IMG/VR virus record: IMGVR_UViG_3300040806_002115
Location: 1 to 26,989 of that record
DNA from: a virus
Reading direction: 5' to 3' (one strand)
DNA: 26,989 bases
Shown: piece by piece, positions 8,083-16,800 of the stretch
Numbering within the stretch: position 1 is the first letter of the stretch
Layout of the letters: every line of letters begins with the position of its first letter
The notes under the pieces: model-generated
What the model saw: the letters and a program-made list of their open reading frames with translations, nothing else
What the model was told of the DNA's origin: nothing
Database searches by the model: none
Made by a program: the position numbers and the translations under genes

Positions 8083-8421
8083 ATGAGACCATTATGTATT
8101 TGTAAGCAAAGACCAGCAGCAATTAATTACCGTAAAGGTAATAAAGTATACTATAGAAAAAAATGCGAGATATGTGTTAAGCACGGAAGTATTGGACACG
8201 GTCTTCCGAGATGGCAAATTGCAGGCTATATTAAAAAAGATTATTGTGAAAAGTGTGGATTTAAATCTAAGTATCAAGAACAATTTGATGTTTTTCATAT
8301 AGATGGACATTTAGAAAATTCTAGACCTAGTAACCTAAAAACTATATGTGCAAATTGTCAACGTATTTTACAAAAAGAAGGATCAATGTGGAAACAAGGA
8401 GATCTTACTCCAGATTTTTAG
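8083..8421 (+). CDS. HNH-like, zinc-ribbon protein (possible endonuclease)
   Basis: A 112-residue basic protein. It has an N-terminal Cys set (C5, C7, C28, C31) and a treble-clef HNH-like core: CEKCG (55-59), then HIDGH (72-76), N79, N84 and CANC (89-92), a pattern common in small HNH proteins of marine T4-like phages. If active it would cut DNA, possibly as a homing-type or packaging-related nuclease; the usual catalytic His may be H72. It lies on plus between the minus-strand sheath gene and the DUF3310 gene. No ribosome site is visible before ATG 8083 and a late-promoter-like box ends 5 nt upstream, so the start is the best available but not proven. Confidence 0.75.
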   Translation: MRPLCICKQRPAAINYRKGNKVYYRKKCEICVKHGSIGHGLPRWQIAGYIKKDYCEKCGFKSKYQEQFDVFHIDGHLENSRPSNLKTICANCQRILQKEGSMWKQGDLTPDF

Positions 8422-8422
8422 G

Positions 8423-8451
8423 TTGACATTTAACTTACTTTATGTTATTAT
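8423..8451 (+). promoter_or_regulatory. Near-consensus sigma-70 promoter
   Basis: TTGACA (8423-8428), a 17-nt spacer and TATTAT (8446-8451) match the bacterial housekeeping promoter (perfect -35, five of six at -10, ideal spacing). It sits 35 nt upstream of the DUF3310 start. In a region otherwise headed by late-type boxes this indicates early transcription by unmodified host RNA polymerase. Confidence 0.75.
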
Positions 8452-8485
8452 TATTGTAATGATAAGGCATTAATAGGAGTACGGC

Positions 8486-8761
8486 ATGTCGATTGATTAC
8501 AAGTTTAATGAAAAAGCACTTATTGAAGAGTTTCAAGCATATATTGATAGTACATATCAAGGTCATTATGCTACTAATAAATTTCAGTCAACTGAAGTAA
8601 TTATTGAACGAGGTCATGGTACAGGTTTTTGTATGGGCAATGTTGACAAGTATTCTAATCGTTACGGCAAAAAGGGTTCTAAGGATGATGCAAGAAAGGA
8701 CTTAATGAAAGTTTTACATTATGCACTAATACAATTGCATATACATGATAACGACCTTTAA
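8486..8761 (+). CDS. DUF3310 family protein
   Basis: A 91-residue protein with the DUF3310 core: GNVDKYSNRYGKKG (51-64), then a DxxKDLMKVLHYAL helix (68-81), corresponding to the family pattern GNaxKYxxRxxKK followed by DLxKxxxYL. The family is common in phages and includes the region found in T7 gp1.7-like proteins; its role is nucleotide-related at best and unproven here. The N-terminal 45 residues lack the usual longer lead. It has a good AGGAG ribosome site 6 nt before ATG and its own sigma-70-type promoter, suggesting early expression. The stop codon shares TTAA with the stop of the convergent neck-type gene. Confidence 0.75.
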   Translation: MSIDYKFNEKALIEEFQAYIDSTYQGHYATNKFQSTEVIIERGHGTGFCMGNVDKYSNRYGKKGSKDDARKDLMKVLHYALIQLHIHDNDL

Positions 8762-9513
8762 CCTATAGTGAAGCCATATCCTGTGCCGCCGGCAACAGCT
8801 AATGATACTTCTTGTTCTAGCTTATCCATCTCAGTTTGTGCCTCTGCTTTGAGTGAGTCACCGTTTAGTGTTGATCCACCTTGTGGACCTGCAATAGTAG
8901 CAAACTTTGAACGTGCTTCGCCTAGCATATATTTACAACTTGCAAGAGTATAATCTTTAATCCATTGTACAGCTAAGTAATCTTTTAGTAATTCTTCATC
9001 TGGACGATAATTGTATACCATTAATAAAAGATCCTCTTCAGAGCGCGGCCTTTGTAATATTGTCAATTTCTTTGTAGTTGAATTCCACTGGAATTCTATA
9101 AAACTACCAAACATTCTGCCTACTAGTTCTTGATACTGACTAAACATATCATATGTTGCTAGTCCGCCCATTTTAGAACCTGATAACAAATAAGTGTTTG
9201 TATAAGCAAGATTAAATGGTTCAAACAGTGTGCCGCCTCCGCCGCCTCCGGATCTTGATCCTATTGATCTGCGAAAAATTTGTCTAACTTCCATTACTTC
9301 ATTAGGTAAAATATATTCGTTTTGATCTATTACTGTTGGCATAAACATATACGATTCTTCTACACTATAATCACTGCGCATACGATATCTTGTTAGCGCC
9401 TTTGTTAACGCTGTTTGATAATGTATCGGGTCTAATTCAACATCGACCATTCCGCCGCCGAGGAATGCGTTTACATAATCAAATATTTCTTGTTTTTGTG
9501 TTGCTAGTGTCAT
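8758..9513 (-). CDS. Neck/head-tail connector type virion protein (possibly gp13 equivalent)
   Basis: A 251-residue protein of a family widespread in marine T4-like phages. Visible parts: an N-terminal helical segment (YQTALTKALTRYRMRSDYSV, 32-51), a beta region YILPNEVMEVRQIF (67-80), a Gly run (about 89-94), a segment NTYLLSGSKMGGLATYDMFS, WNSTTKKLTILQRP (143-156), and a C-terminal helix with YMLGEARSKFA. Helices, a middle beta part and a C-terminal helix fit the head-tail adaptor fold. It is divergent from gp14, and T4 order 13-14-15 would place gp13 here, but I see no specific T4 gp13 motif. GGAG lies 8 nt upstream of ATG. Confidence 0.7.
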   Translation of the reverse strand: MTLATQKQEIFDYVNAFLGGGMVDVELDPIHYQTALTKALTRYRMRSDYSVEESYMFMPTVIDQNEYILPNEVMEVRQIFRRSIGSRSGGGGGGTLFEPFNLAYTNTYLLSGSKMGGLATYDMFSQYQELVGRMFGSFIEFQWNSTTKKLTILQRPRSEEDLLLMVYNYRPDEELLKDYLAVQWIKDYTLASCKYMLGEARSKFATIAGPQGGSTLNGDSLKAEAQTEMDKLEQEVSLAVAGGTGYGFTIG

Positions 9514-9530
9514 ATGAAGTTCTCCAATAG

Positions 9531-9552
9531 TATTTATTCGTTACGATAAATA
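9531..9552. promoter_or_regulatory. Divergent pair of late-promoter-like octamers
   Basis: Minus-strand AATAAATA (9531-9538) serves the neck-type gene; plus-strand GATAAATA (9545-9552) serves gp14 and gp15. Only six bases separate the boxes, so the two polymerases would compete for the same site. The plus box overlaps the first A of the upstream-most ATG of the gp14 frame. Confidence 0.6.
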
Positions 9553-10730
9553 TGTATAACAATAGGAGAACGGCTATCCCTCGCTTATCACTATACAAAC
9601 CAGAACGTGGCAATGATTATGAATTTCTCGATCGTCAGATTGAAGAAATGTTTCATATTGGCGGAACTGATATTAATATACACAAATATTTAGGACCAGT
9701 AAATCCTGAAGAAGATGAAGCAACGGCTGCGCAACCGCAATACGATGCTGTAAATGAAACTAATATACAAGATTTGCTATTTTTAGAAAATAGAGATAGA
9801 AAATACGAAAAAGATGTATATAGTCATAGAGCTATATATAATGTTCAAGATATTGATTTTGATTTAAGTCAATTTGGATTATTTTTAAGTAATGATACAT
9901 TATTCATGACTGTACATATTAGAAGTATTGTAAAAACTTTAGGTAGAAAACCTTTAAGCGGAGATGTTATAGAATTACCACATTTAAAAGATGAGTATGC
10001 ATTAAACGATTATGATGTTGCATTAAAACGCTTTTATGTTATCGAAGATATTACTCGAGCTGCTGAAGGATTTTCACAGACTTGGTATCCGCACCTATAT
10101 AGATTAAAATTAAAACAAATATACGACGGTAGAGAATATGCCGAAATTTTAGATTTACCAGTTAGTGAAACAAACGATACAACACTAAGAGACGTATTAT
10201 CAACATATGAAAAAGAAATGCAAATTAATAATGCAGTAGTGCAACAAGCCGAAGCAGATGCACCATTAAGTGGCTATGATACTACGCACTTTTACACCAT
10301 GGCATATAACGAAGATGGAACAATTGATCTTGAAACAGCAGATCAAACAGATATAGATGCAAGTAATATTACTAACACAACAGACGAAATTTCTGCAAAT
10401 CCTGAAAGAAGTGCATACAATGGATACTTAGTTGGTAATAATACTCCAAATGGTGCTCCGTATGGTGCAGGAATACAATTTCCTAGAGTAAATTATGACG
10501 GCGACTATTTCTTGCGTACTGACTTTTTACCTAATAGATTATTTAGATATGACGGAAATAAATGGATAAAAGTTGAAGATAATGTTAGAATGACATTAAC
10601 TAACACTCTTGATCGAGTAACACAAAGACATTCATTTGTAAATAACACTAATAGTAGCGAGATTGCTGGAGAAACTGTCGAAGAAAGACAAAGTATATCT
10701 AAAGCACTAAAACCTAGGGCAGATAATTAA
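9552..10730 (+). CDS. gp14: Neck protein, T4 gp14-like
   Basis: A 392-residue head-closure/neck protein (T4 gp14 is 256 aa). IPRLSLYKPERGNDYEFLDR and MFHIGGTDINIHKYLG open the protein. The T4-like core LFLSNDTLFMTVHI (110-123), then GRKPLSGDVIELPHL (131-145) and KRFYVIEDI corresponds to the gp14 strand pair around EPKEGDLIYFP. The last 90 residues are an extension with a GDYFLRT...YDGNKWIKV hairpin (317-341) like those in the sheath and fibre. The ATG at 9552 overlaps a late-promoter box, so it is probably not translated. An AGGAG at 9564-9568 points to a start at ATC 9576 (residue 9), which would be a rare codon. The stop overlaps the gp15 ATG (TAATG). Confidence 0.85.
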   Translation: MYNNRRTAIPRLSLYKPERGNDYEFLDRQIEEMFHIGGTDINIHKYLGPVNPEEDEATAAQPQYDAVNETNIQDLLFLENRDRKYEKDVYSHRAIYNVQDIDFDLSQFGLFLSNDTLFMTVHIRSIVKTLGRKPLSGDVIELPHLKDEYALNDYDVALKRFYVIEDITRAAEGFSQTWYPHLYRLKLKQIYDGREYAEILDLPVSETNDTTLRDVLSTYEKEMQINNAVVQQAEADAPLSGYDTTHFYTMAYNEDGTIDLETADQTDIDASNITNTTDEISANPERSAYNGYLVGNNTPNGAPYGAGIQFPRVNYDGDYFLRTDFLPNRLFRYDGNKWIKVEDNVRMTLTNTLDRVTQRHSFVNNTNSSEIAGETVEERQSISKALKPRADN

Positions 10731-12154
10731 TGCTATATTTTTATGACGGACAAGTAAGACGATATATTAGTCAAATTATACGTATGCTAAGTAATTTTTC
10801 TGTGCAAGACGGAAAAGGCGGACTAAAAGAAATACCAGTAATGTATGGCGATCTTACTAGACAAGTGGCTAATATAATTAGAGAAAATAGCGAAAATAAA
10901 TTGCCTAGTGCGCCGCGAATGAGTGTTTATGTTACAGGTTTAGAATTAGAAAGAGATAGAATACAAGATCCTAGTTTTATTAAAAAAACAAACATTGTAG
11001 AACGTGCATATGATGAAGACAATAATCAATATCTTAACTATCAAGGTAAAAACTATACTGTAGAAAAACTTATGCCTATGCCTTATTTGCTGCGAGTTAA
11101 TGCAGATATCTGGGCAAGTAGTACAGATCAAAAATTACAAATATTAGAACAAATTTTAGTATTTTTTACGCCGAGTCTTGAAATACAAACTACTGACAAT
11201 TATGTTGACTGGACAAGTTTAACTGTTATAAATCTTGATAACATACAATGGACAAATAGAAGCATTCCGGTAGGTGTAGATAGTGAAATTGATGTAGCAA
11301 CACTTACATTTACAACTCCGATTTATATTAGCACTCCGGCTAAAGTAAAACGTTTAGGTGCTATAACTAATATTATTACAAGTATGTTTGACGAAACTCA
11401 GGGTACTATTGATTTAGGAAATGATCAAGCAACTTTAAACAGATGGGATGATGTTGCAACATCGGGCAGATTCACAGGCGAGTTTGGCGAAACAGCTGAA
11501 ACACAAATTGCAAAACATTCAGCTGATGTTAATGATGGACAATACGGTGTATACATAAGAGGAAATCAAGCACAGTTATACGGTAGAGGTTCTATCGGTA
11601 CAACAAGTTGGCGTTCAGTAACAGAAAATTTACCAGGAACTTATACCGGTGGCGTTAGCAGAATATTCCTAACAAGTTTAGACACTGATGCAGTTCTTAC
11701 TGGAACAATTGCATTAAATGAATTAGATGAAACAATACTAATAGTAAACTGGGATGTTGATAGTTTTCCTGACGATGACATTATTTCCAGTGATATCGGC
11801 GATCGTACTAGTATAGATTATATAATTGATCCACGTAGACGTAATCCTTCTGATATTAAAACTCCGGGTACTAGGATACTACTTTTAGATGATATCGGTG
11901 GAGAAGATGCACTAGAATCAGCAATAGCGTGGAAAAATGTAGACAATAGTCAATTAGTAGCAAGTGCTAATGATATAATAGAATGGACTGGTACAAAATG
12001 GAATATAATTTTTGATGCTAGCGAAACAGATCAAATAACTTATATTACTAATTTAAATACAGGAATACAATACAGGTTTAGTAATGGCGAATGGCTAATA
12101 AGTGTTGAAGGCGATTATCCAGTTGGCACCTGGCGCATTGACCTTTATGGCTAA
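10730..12154 (+). CDS. gp15: Tail completion / sheath stabiliser protein, T4 gp15-like
   Basis: A 474-residue protein; the first 230 residues match gp15: LYFYDGQVRRYISQIIRMLSNF at the start (compare T4 GYFYNSSFRRYATLMGDLFS), EIPVMYGDLTR (34-44), PYLLRVNADIWA (118-129), QKLQILEQILVFFTPSLE (134-151) and a final PIYISTP strand (197-203). gp15 forms the hexameric ring closing the tube and sheath for head joining. Residues 230-474 are an added C-terminal part absent from T4 gp15 (272 aa), ending in two Trp-containing hairpins (about 415-474) of the kind found in neighbouring virion proteins. It is coupled to gp14 by TAATG. Confidence 0.9.
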   Translation: MLYFYDGQVRRYISQIIRMLSNFSVQDGKGGLKEIPVMYGDLTRQVANIIRENSENKLPSAPRMSVYVTGLELERDRIQDPSFIKKTNIVERAYDEDNNQYLNYQGKNYTVEKLMPMPYLLRVNADIWASSTDQKLQILEQILVFFTPSLEIQTTDNYVDWTSLTVINLDNIQWTNRSIPVGVDSEIDVATLTFTTPIYISTPAKVKRLGAITNIITSMFDETQGTIDLGNDQATLNRWDDVATSGRFTGEFGETAETQIAKHSADVNDGQYGVYIRGNQAQLYGRGSIGTTSWRSVTENLPGTYTGGVSRIFLTSLDTDAVLTGTIALNELDETILIVNWDVDSFPDDDIISSDIGDRTSIDYIIDPRRRNPSDIKTPGTRILLLDDIGGEDALESAIAWKNVDNSQLVASANDIIEWTGTKWNIIFDASETDQITYITNLNTGIQYRFSNGEWLISVEGDYPVGTWRIDLYG

Positions 12155-12162
12155 TTATTATT

Positions 12163-12624
12163 ATGAAACAAATAATCTGTAGTGGTGCTTTATTCTACTC
12201 TCTTGACACTCGAAGATTTCTTTTTTTACACAGAAATAATGGTAAAAGAAAAAATCTATGGGGATTAGTCGGAGGTACTAATGAAGATAAGGAAACACCT
12301 TGGGAAGGTCTTCGTAGAGAAGTTGAAGAAGAAATAGGATTTCTGCCAGAAATAGTAAAAACTATGCCATTAGAAACTTTTATATCTAATGATGAGCTAT
12401 TTCATTATCATACATATATTTGTATAGTACAAGACGAATTTATTCCAAAACTAAATTTTGAACATGATGGATATGCTTGGGTTAGTTTTACAAAGTGGCC
12501 CAAACCATTACACGACGGTGTAAGAAATACACTAAACAATAGAGTCAATCAAAAAAAACTACAGACAGTATTTGAAGTTTTAGATTTATTATTAGAGAAC
12601 CGCAATGGAAACAAAACAATTTAG
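12163..12624 (+). CDS. Nudix hydrolase
   Basis: A 153-residue Nudix-fold enzyme with a complete Nudix box, GTNEDKE followed by seven residues and REVEEEIGF (38-60), so all metal-binding acidic residues are present. Such enzymes hydrolyse nucleoside diphosphates linked to another group, using Mg2+. Before the box is WGLVGG; the remainder is a normal Nudix beta sheet and C-terminal helix. Substrate is not predictable: mutagenic nucleotides, dinucleotides, NDP-sugars or RNA caps are possible. It begins 8 nt after gp15 without a clear ribosome site and overlaps the next gene by 20 nt, so it is translated with its neighbours as the first accessory gene after the neck genes. Confidence 0.92.
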   Translation: MKQIICSGALFYSLDTRRFLFLHRNNGKRKNLWGLVGGTNEDKETPWEGLRREVEEEIGFLPEIVKTMPLETFISNDELFHYHTYICIVQDEFIPKLNFEHDGYAWVSFTKWPKPLHDGVRNTLNNRVNQKKLQTVFEVLDLLLENRNGNKTI

Positions 12625-13249
12625 AAATATAGGATATATTTTACACAAACTACAAGATAGTGAGCTGTCTCATATATCCCAACGAATTAAAGATATACAA
12701 GATAATTTTGATACTTCTACTCCGGTAAATTATCAACTTATAGGACAAATTGAAAGAGAATTTGATTTAGGAGATGATAAAAAGTGTCAAGAAGAAATGT
12801 ATAAAATTTTAATGCCGCTTGTAGAAGAATATGAAAATCATTTTACTTATTTAAAAAATAGATCAAGATTATTAGTTGATAAAAGTCCTGCACTTACTTT
12901 AGAAAGTTTGTGGGTAAATTATCAAAAAAAATATGAATTTAATCCTACACATAATCACAACGGCGTATATTCATTTGTGATATGGCACAAAATACCATAT
13001 AGTATAGAAGACGAAAAACAAAATAGTCCAGGTAAAAAAGCAAATAATGCATTAGCTGGACACTTTGAATTTCAATTTACTAATAGTTTAGGAAATATAT
13101 TGCAGGAATCATTGCCTGTAGATAAAGAATGGAATAATACTATCTGTCTTTTCCCTGCTGAAATGATACATAATGTGTATCCATTTTTCACATCAGACGA
13201 TTATAGAATTACAATTTCAGGAAATATAAGTTTGGAGATGCACAGGTGA
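12605..13249 (+). CDS. 2OG-Fe(II) oxygenase-like protein (marine phage type)
   Basis: A 214-residue protein resembling the putative 2-oxoglutarate/Fe(II) oxygenases of marine phages. The core reads LWVNYQKKYEFNPTHNHNG (102-120) with H116 and H118 in place of the usual HxD, then FSVIW-like strand, and a second half CLFPAEMIHN (181-190) with H189 and a later R201 (DYRITISGNI) as the expected co-substrate arginine. The first 95 residues are helical and unassigned. If active it would hydroxylate an unknown substrate; the HxH pair is a known variant of related families (PF13759) but leaves activity uncertain. It lies in an operon with Nudix and cupin genes, overlapping both. Confidence 0.7.
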   Translation: METKQFRNIGYILHKLQDSELSHISQRIKDIQDNFDTSTPVNYQLIGQIEREFDLGDDKKCQEEMYKILMPLVEEYENHFTYLKNRSRLLVDKSPALTLESLWVNYQKKYEFNPTHNHNGVYSFVIWHKIPYSIEDEKQNSPGKKANNALAGHFEFQFTNSLGNILQESLPVDKEWNNTICLFPAEMIHNVYPFFTSDDYRITISGNISLEMHR

Positions 13250-13608
13250 GTGATAATGTAGAGAAACATCCTTGGGGATTTGAAGCAGTATGGGCAAAAG
13301 CAGAAGGCTATGGTGCTAAACATATGATGTTCCTTCAATCAGGAAGTAAAACTGATATATTTTTTCAAAAAAAGACACATAAAACTTGGTTTGTTGCATC
13401 AGGAAATTTTTCTGTAAAATGGATAGATACAAGTAATGGTAAAGTATTTGAATCAAAACTAGAAGAAGGATCTGTATTCGAAGTTGAACCTTTAAGGCCA
13501 GTGTGTTTAGAAGCACTTACAGATAATAGTTCAATTACTGAAGTTAATAACGGTATATACGATGATGATAAATTTATTGTTTACCCTAGTAATAATGTAG
13601 GAATATAA
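13246..13608 (+). CDS. Cupin-fold protein
   Basis: A 120-residue small beta-barrel of mannose-6-phosphate-isomerase-type cupin look: HPWGFEAVWAKAEGYG at the N-terminus, then FFQKKTHKTWFVASGNFSV (39-57), a turn, KLEEGSVFEVEPLRP (71-85) and a final strand. The normal HxH and Glu ligands are reduced to H45 and few others, so metal binding is doubtful and it may be a binding or sugar-modifying protein. GTG start at 13246, overlapping the previous TGA as GTGA with GGAG about 9 nt upstream. It is followed without a gap by the next gene. Confidence 0.7.
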   Translation: MSDNVEKHPWGFEAVWAKAEGYGAKHMMFLQSGSKTDIFFQKKTHKTWFVASGNFSVKWIDTSNGKVFESKLEEGSVFEVEPLRPVCLEALTDNSSITEVNNGIYDDDKFIVYPSNNVGI

Positions 13609-13869
13609 ATGTTACCTAAACTATCAGAATCACAGTTTTTCAAAGACGAACTAAAATTGTTTGAAATTCATATGCAAGATCTATCAAACGACAAAAAAAT
13701 TGAAGCACAAAGAAAGATTGCAAGTCTTTTAGAATTAGTCGAATATGTAGACACAGGTCATACACAAAAAATTGGATCTAGAATAACTCCGTCATTAATG
13801 GATAATACTAGATCACAAATTGTAGATCTTAGAAAACAAATAGCAAAAATTTGTAATATTAGTTTATAG
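13609..13869 (+). CDS. Small hypothetical helical protein
   Basis: An 86-residue, mostly helical, soluble and charged protein with no recognised motif. Its ATG directly follows the stop of the cupin gene (TAAATG), so it is probably translated by the same ribosomes. It ends inside the 3' end of the convergent protease gene, sharing 11 nt. It closes the plus-strand run that starts at gp14. Confidence 0.75.
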   Translation: MLPKLSESQFFKDELKLFEIHMQDLSNDKKIEAQRKIASLLELVEYVDTGHTQKIGSRITPSLMDNTRSQIVDLRKQIAKICNISL

Positions 13870-16800
13870 TTATTACACCGTGCATTGCATCGTGAGCTTG
13901 ACATTGATAATAGTATGTTCCTGTAGTCAATCCAGTTGTATTCCAGGTTACAGTTCCTGAGATGGCTCCTGCGTTTGTTACACCTGAGGCTTGATTACTG
14001 CTACCTGTACCTTGAACAGTCTTGATTAAGAAAGGATGTCCCGGTGCATTAACAGAGAATTCAATAAGATCGCCTTGACTAAATGTTAAACTTACATTAT
14101 TTCCATTTACTGCACCGTTTTGATCTGTACCAACCATTGTGTATGCTCCTGCGCCTACGTTTGTAACGTTAATTGTATAATCAGCCGTTGGTGTTAAACT
14201 TGTATCGTTAATTGTAATTGGATTAGTTGTATAAACAATTGTACCACTAGTACTTCCTGTTCTAATTTGTACTTGGAAGTTTTCTGCACCCTCAGTTCCT
14301 TCATCTGCTGTCGGTGTTACACTAAATGATCCTGCATTGCTGGTAATTGTAAAGTTACCACTTGAAGTGCTAAAATCACTTGCATTTGTAACACTCCAGT
14401 ATAGTGTAGTTGCATTTGCTATGTCTGTTGTTACAACATTTACTGTTAAAGCACTACCTTCGTCGATAGATTGGGCTGCTGGATAAGCATAGTAAGTTGG
14501 ACCAACAGCTTGGCTTGAATCTGTAATACTAACGTTTGTTGATGATTCACCGTTGTCTAGTGCAATTGCTAGTGTTTTATCACCATCAGTGGTTCCATCT
14601 TTTGCTGTGTTGATTTCAAGTGTAGCAGTGTTTGAACTAACTATAAAGTTGCCAGTTAATGAAATTGGTGCATCTGCACTATATCCCGATGCGCCTGCGA
14701 CTGTTGGATCGCCTACATCACCATCTTGGAATATACTTCTAATAGTTGTGAGTGATGGCTTACTAATTACATCTGCTATATGCGTATTAAACAACGCATA
14801 GCCTAACGGATTGTTTGCTAGTATACCTGCTGGCGTGCGCATATCATCTGTCCACTCAGGAGCAAGACTATTGCCGTCCCATAAAGTTGAATAATCAAAC
14901 ATACAGAAGTTTAGCAAGTACAAGTATTCTTTGACTGCTACTTCAAACGCATCGCCGTCTGTCTTCCAGGCATTTGATGGACTTTGATATCCTGATGGAT
15001 CCCATTTGCCTGCATCAAATGCTTCTGCCATTGCGTTATACAAATCACTTGTTGCCCAGTCTGAACTTATGCTAGGATACATTTTTAATGTTGCTGCATC
15101 TAGACCATGCATATGTAGTGTATGGAAGACGTGTTCAATCACTTCTTGTGCATCTTCGTCACCTGTTCCAGGAGTACCACTACTGTTTAAGTACCATACC
15201 ATATCGTTTTGCACTGTTTCATCAAACAATGGCTCTAATCCCCAACTACGTATACCTGCATCGTCTAAGAAGTTTGGTGTATAGTCGCCACCTGCGCCTC
15301 TTGCAATTCGTTGTATAGTTGGTTTCGGTGAGTGATAAGATGTTGTATTACCTAGCAGTGTTTCGATGAATTGATTTTGTTTGCCTGCGTTAATACCTGC
15401 GCCTGCGCTATCAGTAAACAATTGGAACATACGTGCTACTTTTTCGATAAATGCATCTGGCACTGCTGTTTGTCCACCTACTGTGCCTGCACTAACTAAT
15501 CTAACACCTGCTGTCCTAACTTCTCTAGTAAAGAAGTTACTACCATATCCTACAGTATTTCCTACAGCGCCGCTAGCTCTTGGACCAGTATTCAAGTCAC
15601 TTGAATTAACACCTGAGATTGTGTATGGTACGCTAGTTGCATCGGCTACATTTGTTGTAGTAAGTGTAAACGTTGTTTTCTCACCTTCCTGGAGAGAACT
15701 TGAACTTGCAATAAGTGAGTAAGATTCTGCTGCGCCGCCTGGTGTAGTACTTGTATCATTAATTGTAATATCGATGTCGTCTTCACCATTATCTAATGCT
15801 AGGTTCATAACTTCAGAACCTTCTGTAGTAATATCTTCATCAAACGTAAAACTCAATGATGCAAAATTACTGCTAACAGTAAAGTTACCTGTTATGGATC
15901 CACTTGATAAATCTGATGCATCTATACCTGTAATAGTATACGGAATAGTTGTTCCGTTTGATACGTTTGTTGTATTAAGTAAAATACTTATACTATCGCC
16001 TTCATTAACAGTTGTTGATCCAGAGCTTAGTAGATATGTAGGAGAGCCTGTAATACTAGTATCATTGATTACAACACTTACATCTTCGCCTAACCCGTCT
16101 AATGTTAATGTTAAGGATTCAGAACCTTCCGTAGTAGCATCTGCTGCAATATTTATTGCAAGTGTATCTGTATTCGAAGTTATAGTAAACGATCCTGTTA
16201 GTGCTATATCTATATCAGATGCATCAACACCTGTAATTGTATATGGAATACTAGTAGCATCTGCTACATCTGTTGTTGTAAGGGTAATAACAATTGAATC
16301 GCCTTCGTTTACATCTGGAACACTACTTGATAGACTATAAGTTGGCGGTGCTGTACTTGTATCTGCAATAAGTACATTGTCTGATAACGAAGTTGTTCCA
16401 TTTCCGTTACTATCAGTTGCGTCTAATGTTATTGTAAGAGTTTCAGTACCTTCTGTGTCTAAGTCTTCTACAAGATTTAAGCTTAACGTTGATGTATTAC
16501 CTGCAATTGTAAATACACCAGTTAAACTTACTAAGTTGATATCATCTACCGATACACCTGTAATTGTGTATCCAACTGTTGTACTATCAGCAATCTGACT
16601 TGTATTAAGAGTAAACGTAATTGTATCACCTTCATTTGCTGTTTCTACATCTGCTGCAAGACTTGTATATGTCGGAACAATCGGAGTTGTACTAGTGTCT
16701 ATAATAGTAATATTAACGCTATCGCCGCCATTGTTAAGTGCTAGTGTAATTGTTTCAGTACCCTCTGTAGATAAGTCCTCTGCTAATGTAAAGCTAATAT

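Noticed and set aside
15130-15140. HExxH metalloprotease in the nested domain
   Set aside because: The motif is EHxxH, not HExxH, so a zinc-protease call cannot be supported.
15774-16340. Long open antisense frame on plus within the protease gene
   Set aside because: It mirrors the Calx-beta repeats; repeated Ser/Thr/Val/Asp codons read backwards give few stops. No ribosome site or recognisable protein.
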